The notes under the pieces were generated by a model that worked only from the letters and a program-made list of their open reading frames with translations, was not told the DNA's origin and made no database searches. From Paenibacillus harenae (GTDB taxonomy: Bacteria > Bacillota > Bacilli > Paenibacillales > Paenibacillaceae), in the NCBI RefSeq assembly GCF_030812415.1, contig NZ_JAUSST010000002.1, positions 496,001-560,000 on the forward strand: 64,000 nucleotides of DNA, read 5' to 3'. Positions 36,840 to 45,186 of the stretch are shown in pieces. The translations under genes were made by a program, and so were the position numbers. Numbering within the stretch: the first letter of the stretch is position 1; each line of letters begins with the position of its first letter.

Positions 36840-37793
36840 ATGCCGCAATTGAGCGTGAAGACGGCGGAACAAGAGTATAGAAAGCCGAATCTGCTGCGGA
36901 GAATCGGCAAGCAGTGGGATATTCAGCTAATGGTCGTGCCTGCGCTGCTCTTCATTATTGTATTCAGCTACATTCCAATGTACGGGGTGCTGATGTCGTT
37001 CCAGGATTATAGCTTGTTCAAAGGGTTCATGAACAGTCCGTGGGTTGGGTTCAAGCATTTCGAAATGTTCTTCCATGCACCCGAGTTTTGGACGGTGATG
37101 CGAAATACGCTCGTCATTAGCCTCTTAAAACTTGGGATCGGATTTCCTGCACCGATCCTGCTTGCGCTCATGTTGAACGAGATTGGCGGCCGGGTGTTCA
37201 AACGGCTTGTGCAAACGATCAGTTATTTGCCCCACTTCCTCTCGTGGGTCATCGTGTCGGGCTTCGTTATTTCGTTGCTCTCGACCGATAACGGCAGCGT
37301 GAACATGCTGCTTCAAGCGCTGAATATTATCGACGAACCGGTCAACTTCCTTGCGGAGCCGAAGTATTTCTGGTCGATCCTCGTCGCGACGGGCGTATGG
37401 AAGGAAATCGGCTTTTCATCCATCGTCTATCTGGCGGCGATCGCGGGTATCAACCCTCATCTCTATGAGGCTGCATCGATCGACGGCGCCAGCCGGATCA
37501 GGCAGATGTTCACGATCACGATTCCTTCGATTTTGCCGGTCATCATCGTATTTTCCATCCTGGCTATCGGCAACTTGCTTAATGCGGGCTTCGACGACAT
37601 TTTGCTGCTTGCAACGAACCCGGGCCTTCGAGAAGTGAGCGAGGTCATCGATACCTACGTATACCGCGTAGGCGTGCTGAATTCCAGATATTCATATGCG
37701 ACGGCTGCCGGGTTGTTCAAAGCGTTAATTAGCGTCGCGCTCCTCGCCGGGGCGAATTACTTGGCTCGCAAATCGGGCAACAGCTTATGGTAA
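36840..37793 (+). CDS. Sugar ABC transporter permease, LplB-like (second system)
   Basis: 317 residues; ATG preceded by GGGGAGGG. Six helices, SFQDYSLFKGFMNSPWVGFKHF near the N-terminus, EAA loop NPHLYEAASIDGASRIRQMF then TITIPSILPVIIVF. It pairs with the LplC-like gene 21 bases downstream and the lipoprotein at 38769. Similar in layout to 28961-29899 but clearly a separate paralogue. Confidence 0.9.
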   Translation: MPQLSVKTAEQEYRKPNLLRRIGKQWDIQLMVVPALLFIIVFSYIPMYGVLMSFQDYSLFKGFMNSPWVGFKHFEMFFHAPEFWTVMRNTLVISLLKLGIGFPAPILLALMLNEIGGRVFKRLVQTISYLPHFLSWVIVSGFVISLLSTDNGSVNMLLQALNIIDEPVNFLAEPKYFWSILVATGVWKEIGFSSIVYLAAIAGINPHLYEAASIDGASRIRQMFTITIPSILPVIIVFSILAIGNLLNAGFDDILLLATNPGLREVSEVIDTYVYRVGVLNSRYSYATAAGLFKALISVALLAGANYLARKSGNSLW

Positions 37794-37814
37794 CGGGAAG
37801 GGGCGTGCGAAGCG

Positions 37815-38708
37815 ATGAAGCTGGCGACGGAAGATAAGCTGTTTGTTGGATTGATCTATATCATCCTGGCCGTTCTGGGCTTTACGGCATTGTATCCATT
37901 CTGGAACGCGGCGGTCATTTCGTTTAACTCGGGAGCCGATACGATGCTCGGCGGGATAACATTCTGGCCAAGGGATTTTACGTTGCAGAACTACGAGGTG
38001 GTATTCAAAGACAAGCGTCTCATTGACGCCTTCGTTATATCCGTCTTGCGTACGGCAGCGGGCACGGTAACGTCCATTGCCGCTACGGCGATCTTCGCTT
38101 ACGGAATGACGAAGCGGGGGCTGATCGGCCGCAGGATTTATATGATTATGTGCGTCATTACGATGTATTTCGGCGGAGGACTTATCCCGAGTTACTTGCT
38201 TATTCAAGAACTGAACCTGATGAACAGCTTTTGGGTCATGGTTATTCCCGGAATAATCAGCGTTTGGAACATGATTATATTCCGTACCTTTTTTAACGGC
38301 ATCCCGCAAGGACTGGAAGAGTCGGCGCAGATCGACGGCTCGTCGAACTGGGGTATTTTCTTCCGTATCGTGCTTCCGTTATCAGGGCCTGTTATTGCTA
38401 CATTGGCGTTGTTCACCGCGGTATATCATTGGAATGATTGGTTTACGCCAAGTATTTACATTACCAATACGGACTTGCTGCCGATCCAAACGAAGCTGAA
38501 CCAAATTCTGAACTCGAATATTATGCTCGAGCAAATGCAGAATATGGATTCCGCGGCGCAAGGAAGGATGAACCGGATGAGATCCGTAACGACCAAGTCG
38601 TTATCGATGGCAACGATGATGGTAGCGACCGTGCCTATTCTTTGCATTTATCCGTTCGTGCAAAAGTACTTCGTCAAAGGCGTTTTAATCGGTTCCCTTA
38701 AGGAATAG
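37815..38708 (+). CDS. Sugar ABC transporter permease, LplC/YtcP-like (second system)
   Basis: 297 residues, ATG behind GGAAGGGGCG. Six helices, EAA loop IPQGLEESAQIDGSSNWGIFF, then RIVLPLSGPVIATLALF. The tail CIYPFVQKYFVKGVLIGSLKE is the family signature. Operon order permease-permease-binding protein differs from the first system, where the binding protein comes first. Confidence 0.9.
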   Translation: MKLATEDKLFVGLIYIILAVLGFTALYPFWNAAVISFNSGADTMLGGITFWPRDFTLQNYEVVFKDKRLIDAFVISVLRTAAGTVTSIAATAIFAYGMTKRGLIGRRIYMIMCVITMYFGGGLIPSYLLIQELNLMNSFWVMVIPGIISVWNMIIFRTFFNGIPQGLEESAQIDGSSNWGIFFRIVLPLSGPVIATLALFTAVYHWNDWFTPSIYITNTDLLPIQTKLNQILNSNIMLEQMQNMDSAAQGRMNRMRSVTTKSLSMATMMVATVPILCIYPFVQKYFVKGVLIGSLKE

Positions 38709-38768
38709 GCGAGGGTATAAGGCATTAGTCTTAACCATAGATAAGCATGGGGAAGGGAGCTTAAAGAC

Positions 38769-40427
38769 ATGAAAAAGGTGAACAAAGCGTTTCTCTCGGC
38801 ATTGTCAGTCACAATCGTTATCGTATTTGCGCTTGCAGGATGTTCGGGCTCTAACAATGCCAACGAGCCGGCTAAGGAGGGCAACAACGGTGAAGACGGA
38901 GGGACGGAGCAGACCAGCGAAGCGTACGAGCTTGGCAAAGAGCCGCTGGAATTTTCCTTCTATGGCCATTATGACTGGTATACCATGCCTGTTTGGGGCG
39001 AAGATCTAGCGACCAAATGGATCAAAGAGAATAAAAAAGTGAACGTCGTGCCGATCAGCTCCGGCGGCGCAGCCAAGAACAAGCTAAGCACGATGATCGT
39101 CTCCAAAGAGCTTCCCGACGTGATGTGGATGGAACGCGGCGCCGACGTAGAGAAGCTTCGCGCAGAAGGGCTGCTCGTTCCGTTCGACGATTATTTGGAT
39201 AAATATCCGAATTTGAAAAAATGGGCAGGAGAGTCGACGCTGGATATGCTTCGTTCCCCGGACGGCAAGCTGTATCAGTTCCCGAACTGGTATACGACGC
39301 AGCCGAACGGCAACTCGGGTTACCTCGTAAACAAAAAAATCTACAACGAGCTAGGCGCGCCAAGCCTCGAAACGGTAGACGATCTGTATGCATACTTAAA
39401 GCAAGTTAAGGAGAAGTATCCGGACGTCGTGCCGCTCGAGCTTGGTCAGACGGCAGCCGGCATGGACGTCATGGTATCGGCATTTGCGGAGAACCGGCCT
39501 TTTACATTCAACACGATGATGGCCGTTCCGCAGGATAACAAGCTCGTATCGTTGTTTGCGGATCCTGTATATCGCGAGCTATTGCAGTTCACAAGCAAGC
39601 TGTACCGCGAGAAGCTGATCTCGCAGGATACATTCACGCAGAAGCTGGAGCAAGTCGAGTCGAAAGTCGTTAGCGGCAAAGTTGCGGTATATGTAGCTTC
39701 AAGTCCGACAGAGTTCGGTGCCATCGGCAACTCGCAGCTCAGCGCGCAAGATCCGGAAGCAGGCTACATCATGGTGTGGCCGGTCCATAAGGCTGGTCTT
39801 GACAAAAACAAAATATTCCCTGGCGATTACAAGCAGCTTGGCTGGAACGTTAGCGTCATTACGAAAAACGCGAAAAACCCGGAAGCGATCTTCGCTTTCC
39901 TCGATTGGTTCACCGGTCCGGAAGGACAACGTACGATTATGTGGGGTCCGGAGGGCTTGTATTGGGACGGTGTCGACGCAGAGGAAGCTCCTCTCTTCAC
40001 GGATAAATTCACGAGCGATACGAAAGGCCGCGACGAGCTTATGAACTCGACGGTAAACTTCCAATGGAACGGCAACACCGTATACGTCGACAATTCCAAA
40101 ACGAAATTCGAATCTACGCTGCCGGCCGAGAAGCGCAGCTGGGAGACGTACTGGCAGTCCGAGATTACGTGGAAAACGCAATTCAATACGACCGAATACG
40201 TAAATCTCGATCCGGCAGGCGATTCCGAAGAAGGCATTATCGCGCAAAGCATTCTTTCCATCTATGAGCAAGCAAGGGCGAAAGCGGTCATGAACGCCAA
40301 ATCGGACGAAGAAGTCATTGCCATCCTCGACAAAGCCGAGGATGACGCCCAGAAAGCGGGCTACGAGAAGCTGCTTGCTTACAAAACGGAGAAGTGGCAA
40401 GAAAACGTGGCTAAATTAAGTGAATAA
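38769..40427 (+). CDS. Sugar ABC transporter substrate-binding lipoprotein (second system)
   Basis: 552 residues. Lipoprotein signal ending ALAGC (Cys25) and an acidic, Asn-rich linker. Large family 1 binding protein: LSTMIVSKELPDVMWMERGAD, GKLYQFPNWYTTQPNG, FLDWFTGPEGQRTIMWGPEG. ATG preceded by GGGAAGGGAG. It serves the permeases at 36840 and 37815. The downstream kinase and GH4 genes suggest that the ligand is a disaccharide or short beta-glycoside. Confidence 0.87.
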   Translation: MKKVNKAFLSALSVTIVIVFALAGCSGSNNANEPAKEGNNGEDGGTEQTSEAYELGKEPLEFSFYGHYDWYTMPVWGEDLATKWIKENKKVNVVPISSGGAAKNKLSTMIVSKELPDVMWMERGADVEKLRAEGLLVPFDDYLDKYPNLKKWAGESTLDMLRSPDGKLYQFPNWYTTQPNGNSGYLVNKKIYNELGAPSLETVDDLYAYLKQVKEKYPDVVPLELGQTAAGMDVMVSAFAENRPFTFNTMMAVPQDNKLVSLFADPVYRELLQFTSKLYREKLISQDTFTQKLEQVESKVVSGKVAVYVASSPTEFGAIGNSQLSAQDPEAGYIMVWPVHKAGLDKNKIFPGDYKQLGWNVSVITKNAKNPEAIFAFLDWFTGPEGQRTIMWGPEGLYWDGVDAEEAPLFTDKFTSDTKGRDELMNSTVNFQWNGNTVYVDNSKTKFESTLPAEKRSWETYWQSEITWKTQFNTTEYVNLDPAGDSEEGIIAQSILSIYEQARAKAVMNAKSDEEVIAILDKAEDDAQKAGYEKLLAYKTEKWQENVAKLSE

Positions 40428-40474
40428 ATTGTATTAGAGACAATATGGCGACGGAGGCCGTCCATCGCTGCTTG

Positions 40475-40505
40475 CGCATGCGCTTCCTGGCAGGAGGCGC
40501 ATGCG
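40475..40505 (+). other. Strong hairpin between transporter and kinase genes
   Basis: CGCATGCGCTTCCT (40475-40488) and AGGAGGCGCATGCG (40492-40505) form a 14-base stem with one G-U and a GGC loop. No T-run follows, so it more likely caps or stabilises the transporter mRNA than fully stops transcription into the kinase. Confidence 0.6.
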
Positions 40506-40559
40506 CGAGAGGGCGGGCCGGTCTCTCGTAGCCCAGTAACCGCATGGGAGAGATCGTAT

Positions 40560-41552
40560 TTGACATATTATTTGGGTATCGATGGAGGAGGAAGCAAGAC
40601 GCTGGCGGTCGTAACCGACGGCGCGGGGCGTGTCTTAGGCCGCGGCGTAAGCGGATGCGGCAACCATCAGCTCGGCGCAGAGCTTGCTGACGGGAGCATC
40701 CGGGCAGCAATCCAAGCGGCTATGGAGCAGGCAAATGTAAATCACGAGGATATACGATTTACGGCGTTTGGGCTGGCTGGCGCCGATCGTGAAGCCGATT
40801 TTCATATTTTGCGACCGATGATCGCTGCAATGGGCTTCGAGCATCATCACATTGTATGCGACACCGTTATTGGTTTACGTGCCGGAACGAAGCAGCCCGA
40901 CGGCGTCGTTATCATTTGCGGCAGCGGCACGAATTGTTACGGCGTTAACGCGCTTGGCGAAGAGATGCAGTGCGGAGGCTTCGGCTATTCGTTCGGGGAT
41001 TTCGGAGGCGGCTCCGACTTGGCCGTCGAGGCATTCCGCGCGGTCATCCGTGCTTGGGACGGCAGGGAGAAGTCTACGGCTTTAACCGGTCCGATGCTGC
41101 ATATGCTCGGGTTCGAGACGGTCGAAGAGATGTTTCATGCGTATTTGGACGATTACAAGAGAGCGCCGCATACGCTGGCGAAGCTGCTGTTCGAGGTGGC
41201 GGACAGCGACGAAGCGGCAAGGAAAATCCTGCAAAGGCAAGGAACGGAGCTCGGCATTTCGGCGAGCGCAGTCATCCGCAGGCTGAATATGGGTAACGAC
41301 AAGTTCGATCTCGTCATGGTCGGCAGTGTGCTGACCCGAGGCGACAGCAGGTTTATCGCGCCTTATATCGAGGAACAGGTGAAAGCGGTTGCTCCGAATT
41401 GTACGCTTCGCGTTCTGCAAATGGAACCGGTTGCGGGAGCGTTATTGCTGGCCATGGAGAAAAGCGGGCAACGGGTGGAAGCAGCCGTATACGATAATTT
41501 GAACGCCGATTTGGCGGTAAAGGAGAGAAACGCGGAATGGGCACTCGATTGA
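40560..41552 (+). CDS. BadF/BcrA-family sugar kinase, N-acetylglucosamine-kinase-like
   Basis: 330 residues from TTG 40560, with GGGAGAG upstream. Actin/hexokinase-fold ATPase: phosphate-1 motif YYLGIDGGGSKTLAVVTD, then CDTVIGLRAGTKQPDGVVIICGSGTNCYG (phosphate-2 region), and FGDFGGGSDLAVEAFR. Best match is the MurK/NAGK type, which phosphorylates N-acetyl-amino sugars or other hexoses at O-6. Its end overlaps the GH4 gene by 16 bases, so kinase and phospho-glycosidase are coupled. Substrate unknown; context suggests it acts on an imported sugar or disaccharide. Confidence 0.8.
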   Translation: MTYYLGIDGGGSKTLAVVTDGAGRVLGRGVSGCGNHQLGAELADGSIRAAIQAAMEQANVNHEDIRFTAFGLAGADREADFHILRPMIAAMGFEHHHIVCDTVIGLRAGTKQPDGVVIICGSGTNCYGVNALGEEMQCGGFGYSFGDFGGGSDLAVEAFRAVIRAWDGREKSTALTGPMLHMLGFETVEEMFHAYLDDYKRAPHTLAKLLFEVADSDEAARKILQRQGTELGISASAVIRRLNMGNDKFDLVMVGSVLTRGDSRFIAPYIEEQVKAVAPNCTLRVLQMEPVAGALLLAMEKSGQRVEAAVYDNLNADLAVKERNAEWALD

Positions 41553-42838
41553 AAGTTGCAGTCATAGGCGGCGGCTCGTCTTATACCCCTGAACTCATAG
41601 AAGGTTTTATATTGAATTTCGCTGCATTACCGGTAACGGAAATCGTACTCGTGGATATTCCCGAGGGCAGGCACAAGCTGGCTGCGGTCGGACAGCTTGC
41701 TCGGCGGATGATCGAGAAATCGGGTTTGCCGATCAACCTGACTTTAACGCTTGACCGCCGCGGCGCGCTTCTTGACGCGGACTTCGTATCGACCCAGATG
41801 CGGATCGGAATGCTCGAAGCGCGGGGATGGGACGAATCGATACCGCTGAAGTACGATATGATCGGGCAAGAGACGACAGGCGCGGAAGGCATGATGAAAG
41901 CGCTTCGCACGATTCCCGTCCTGCTTGATATATGCAAGGATATGGAAGAGCTATGTCCCGACGCATGGCTGCTTAACTTCACGAACCCGGCGGGGATGGT
42001 GACGGAAGCGATTCATAAGCATTCGACGATCAAGTCGATCGGGTTATGCAACTCGCCGATAGCCGCATACAAGTGGCTATCCGGGTTATACAACGTTCCG
42101 ATTGACCGCATTTATTGCGAGTTCGCCGGTCTCAATCATCTTCATTGGGTCAGCCGGATCGAGATTGACGGCGAATCGAAGCTGGAAGAACTGCTGGACA
42201 GCCGCGGAGGCTATACGGCGGCTAACGTTCCGCAATTTGCCTGGAATGAAACTCTGATTAAGTCGGTTGGCGCGATTCCATCTTATTACTTGAAATATTT
42301 CTATCTGCACCGAGAGATGCTGGCGGAGCAGAAGACGGCGGCGGCCAAAGGCGAATCGCGGGCGGAGACGGTGAAACGGCTGGAAGATGAACTGTTCGAC
42401 ATTTACAAAAACCCGGAGCTTGCCGAGAAGCCGAAGCAGCTTGAGCAGCGCGGAGGCGCTTATTACTCCGAGGCAGCCGTTAAGCTCATGAATTCGCTCT
42501 ATAACGATACCGGCGATATCCAGACGCTAAACGTTCGCAACGGCGGCATTCTGGACTTCCTGCCGGATGACGCATGCATCGAGGTGAACTGCAAGGTGAC
42601 GAAGGAAGGGCCGATTCCGCAGCCGGTTTCGACTGTTCCAGCGTCGGCGAAAGGTCTTATTCACGCCGTGAAAACGTACGAGTCGCTGGCCATAACGGCG
42701 GCGGTCACGGGCAGCCGCGATACGGCGCTGCTTGCGCTGACCAGTCATCCGCTCGTCGATTCAGCAAATGCGGCGGAACGTATGTTTGCGGAAATGCTGG
42801 AGCAAAATAAAGCGTATTTGCCTAAGTTTTTCGGATAA
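41537..42838 (+). CDS. GH4 family 6-phospho-glycosidase (LicH/CelF type)
   Basis: 433 residues. NAD- and Mn-dependent glycosidase: Rossmann GGGSSYTPELIEGF, TQMRIGMLEARGWDE, QETTGAEGMMKALRT, NFTNPAGMVTEAI, metal-binding Cys in GLCNSP and His in GLNHLHW. Closest by motif to 6-phospho-beta-glucosidases. These cleave 6-phosphorylated disaccharides that usually come from a PTS; none is encoded here, and the overlapping upstream kinase could provide the phosphate. Cytoplasmic. A strong terminator follows. Confidence 0.9.
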   Translation: MGTRLKVAVIGGGSSYTPELIEGFILNFAALPVTEIVLVDIPEGRHKLAAVGQLARRMIEKSGLPINLTLTLDRRGALLDADFVSTQMRIGMLEARGWDESIPLKYDMIGQETTGAEGMMKALRTIPVLLDICKDMEELCPDAWLLNFTNPAGMVTEAIHKHSTIKSIGLCNSPIAAYKWLSGLYNVPIDRIYCEFAGLNHLHWVSRIEIDGESKLEELLDSRGGYTAANVPQFAWNETLIKSVGAIPSYYLKYFYLHREMLAEQKTAAAKGESRAETVKRLEDELFDIYKNPELAEKPKQLEQRGGAYYSEAAVKLMNSLYNDTGDIQTLNVRNGGILDFLPDDACIEVNCKVTKEGPIPQPVSTVPASAKGLIHAVKTYESLAITAAVTGSRDTALLALTSHPLVDSANAAERMFAEMLEQNKAYLPKFFG

Positions 42839-42851
42839 TTTCTTAATTGCG

Positions 42852-42898
42852 GAAGCCCTGAAAGGTCTATTCTGACCTTACGGGGTTTCTTTCTATTT
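42852..42898 (+). terminator. Terminator after the GH4 gene
   Basis: GAAGCCCTG pairs with CGGGGTTTC (42852-42860 with 42881-42889, some G-U), with inner AAGGTC/GACCTT, then TTTCTATTTC. Confidence 0.75.
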
Positions 42899-42987
42899 CA
42901 TTCCGTTTCAAACATTTGCAACAAAATGATACGGCGTTACGTTTTAGACTAGGAACGCAAACACATCCAATAAGGCAGGTGCATCTA

Positions 42988-44118
42988 ATGTCATTCCTAT
43001 CCAAACATCGCAATCGCAAAAGCATCGCAGCTCTAGTCGCTGCCGCGTCGTTAACCGCTATGCTGCCAACCGCTGCTTTCGGAGCGGTGCAAGCGGCACC
43101 GACCGTACAATTTCAAATCGGCAGCCTTACTGCTGTAAACGATAATGGGCCCTTCACGCTCGTGAACGCCCCTTACATCGAACAGGGCGTCGCAATGGTT
43201 CCCGTGCGCGCGCTGGCCGACGGACTGGAAGCGAAGCTGGAGTGGGATCCCGCCGAGAAGTCGATCAAGCTGGAACGGAGCGGCTTGACGGTATCGCTGA
43301 AGGCAGGAGACGATTCGATGGTCGGCACATTCGTGAAAAACGTCAAGCTGCCGGCAAAGGTCGCAATCGTGCGCGGACAAGCTTTCGTCCCTGCGAAGAG
43401 CGTGGCTCAGCTGCTTGGCGCGGGTACGACATGGGAGGCGAAGACGAAGAAGGTGACGATTAAGATAAACGGCGAGGAAGCCGGCGTCGTCTCGGAACGT
43501 TTCACATTCAGCCCAGGCGAGGAAGGCTGGCAAGGCGGCTTTGCCGATCTGCCCGTCGATTACGACCCTTCGATCTACGAGCTTCTCTATGCTAGAGAGC
43601 TATTGCCGCTTAAGGACAATGGGTCGAATTACGGGTTGAAGCTTAACGGAATGAACCGCAGCGACGACTTGTTCATGTTCGCGACTCGGAAGATTACCGG
43701 TTTGAAGCCGAACGCGACTTATGATGCTGCGTTAGCGTTCACGCTGTATACGGACCAAGCGGGCGATATGATGGGCGTCGGCGGAGCGCCGGGCGAGGCG
43801 GTCAGCATCAAAGCGGGCTTCGTGTCGCAGGAGCCGAAGGTCGTGAAAGAGGAGGAAGGCGGGCAGGTTTATTACAAGGTGGACGTGGATAAGGGCAACC
43901 AGTCCGTCGAAGGGGCGGATATGAAGATCGTCGGCAATATGGTTAAGGAAGATGGCGGAGCGGAAGGCTTCCAACCAAAGCCGATGAGCCATGCGGCGAC
44001 GCTGAAAGCGAATGCCGCGGGAGAGCTGTTCGTCATCATCGGCAGCGACTCCGGATACGAAGGGCTGACAACGTTGTATTTGGACGATGTGTCCGTTACG
44101 TTGACGCCGCGTACGTAA
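42988..44118 (+). CDS. Secreted copper-amine-oxidase-N domain protein
   Basis: 376 residues from ATG 42988 after AGGCAGGTG; the frame is open to 42916 without support. Signal peptide about 1-32 (..LPTAAFGA). Copper-amine-oxidase-N-like module about 40-170, with the two blocks MVPVRALADGLEAKLEWDP and FVPAKSVAQLLGAGTTWE. The C-terminal 200 residues form an unrecognised, probably beta-sandwich, domain (FTFSPGEEGWQGGFADLPVDY, LYLDDVSVTL at the end) that resembles carbohydrate-binding jelly rolls in outline. Extracellular or wall-bound. Function unknown. Confidence 0.8.
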   Translation: MSFLSKHRNRKSIAALVAAASLTAMLPTAAFGAVQAAPTVQFQIGSLTAVNDNGPFTLVNAPYIEQGVAMVPVRALADGLEAKLEWDPAEKSIKLERSGLTVSLKAGDDSMVGTFVKNVKLPAKVAIVRGQAFVPAKSVAQLLGAGTTWEAKTKKVTIKINGEEAGVVSERFTFSPGEEGWQGGFADLPVDYDPSIYELLYARELLPLKDNGSNYGLKLNGMNRSDDLFMFATRKITGLKPNATYDAALAFTLYTDQAGDMMGVGGAPGEAVSIKAGFVSQEPKVVKEEEGGQVYYKVDVDKGNQSVEGADMKIVGNMVKEDGGAEGFQPKPMSHAATLKANAAGELFVIIGSDSGYEGLTTLYLDDVSVTLTPRT

Positions 44119-44147
44119 CGTATCGCCTATGATGGCACGCTTTATAG

Positions 44148-44189
44148 ACAGCGATTTTTCGCGGAATGCGGAAGATCGCTGTTTTTTTT
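44148..44189 (+). terminator. Rho-independent terminator
   Basis: ACAGCGAT (44148-44155) and ATCGCTGT (44175-44182) form the stem, followed directly by eight Ts. Confidence 0.85.
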
Positions 44190-44274
44190 CCTTTGAAACG
44201 GGTTGGGAACTGAGGTAAGATGCAGTAAAGCAGCGTGAATGCGCTTATTATGCAAGGGGAAGTGAGAACAAGAA

Positions 44275-45072
44275 ATGACGATAACCGTTCAAGATGTGAT
44301 CGACTGGTTGGAACGGCCGGTCAGGCGTATCGACAACACGGTGGATGGGCTGAATGCGGGGCAGCCATCGATGGAAGTGACGGGCATCGCCGTCACTTTC
44401 GTAGCGTCGCAGCATGCGATCGAAGAAACGATTGCGAGGGGAGCTAACCTGCTTATCACCCATGAAGGCGAATATTTCAGTCATCGGGGAGGACGAGAGC
44501 AGTGGCCGGATGATTCGGTCGTCGAGGAGAAGAGACGATTAATTGAACAATCGGGAATCGCAATTTACCGTTTCCATGATTATTGGCATGCTTACAAGCC
44601 GGATGGCATTACGGAAGGACTGAAGGAGGCGCTTGGCCTTAGCACCTATGAGCGGGATGAGCTGTCTTATGCATCCGTGATTGAACTTCCAGAAGCAAAA
44701 TCCCTTAAGGAAATTGCGCTTGATGCGAAAGGGAGGCTCGATTTACCCCATGCCAGAGTAGTTGGCGACCCGGCGAAGATGTGCCGGTTAATCGGGTTAT
44801 CGGCAGGTTATCGCGGCGGCGGCGCGAACTCGATCCCGTTGTTCAGCCGCTACAATCTAGATCTCATTATAACCGGCGAAGGACCGGAATGGGAGACTCC
44901 CGAATATGTTCGCGACGCAGTATATCAAGGAACAGGCCGCGCGATTTTACTGCTCGGCCATGCGGAAAGCGAAGAACCGGGCATGAAGCGTTTGGCCAAG
45001 TTGCTGGAGCGCGAGTTCGATGGCGTGCCGGTAAGCTTCGTGAAGCAAACGCCGCTATTCAACTTCCTTTAG
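44275..45072 (+). CDS. NIF3-like dinuclear metal-centre protein
   Basis: 265 residues of the NIF3/YqfO family, which form toroidal hexamers with a two-metal site. Visible: TVDGLNAGQPSMEVTGIAVTF, ANLLITHEGEYF with a metal-binding His, YRFHDYWHAY, LIGLSAGYRGGG, LDLIITGEGPEWETPE and LLGHAESEEPGMKRL with the late His and Glu ligands. The PII-like insert seen in longer members is absent. Molecular function uncertain (some members are GTP cyclohydrolase-like or metal chaperones). It lies alone between sugar genes. Confidence 0.82.
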   Translation: MTITVQDVIDWLERPVRRIDNTVDGLNAGQPSMEVTGIAVTFVASQHAIEETIARGANLLITHEGEYFSHRGGREQWPDDSVVEEKRRLIEQSGIAIYRFHDYWHAYKPDGITEGLKEALGLSTYERDELSYASVIELPEAKSLKEIALDAKGRLDLPHARVVGDPAKMCRLIGLSAGYRGGGANSIPLFSRYNLDLIITGEGPEWETPEYVRDAVYQGTGRAILLLGHAESEEPGMKRLAKLLEREFDGVPVSFVKQTPLFNFL

Positions 45073-45186
45073 CGGTGCTGATAATCTATTTTTTTCAAAG
45101 TGAATCCTATCGTTTGTCAGGTTGTTTTTGACCTATTATTCGTTACGATATATAAATACGAAATGGATAGGAGGCTGTATGGTGCA

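Noticed and set aside
39699..40400. 233-codon minus-strand open frame inside the binding-protein gene
   Set aside because: Antisense shadow created by high-GC codon bias.
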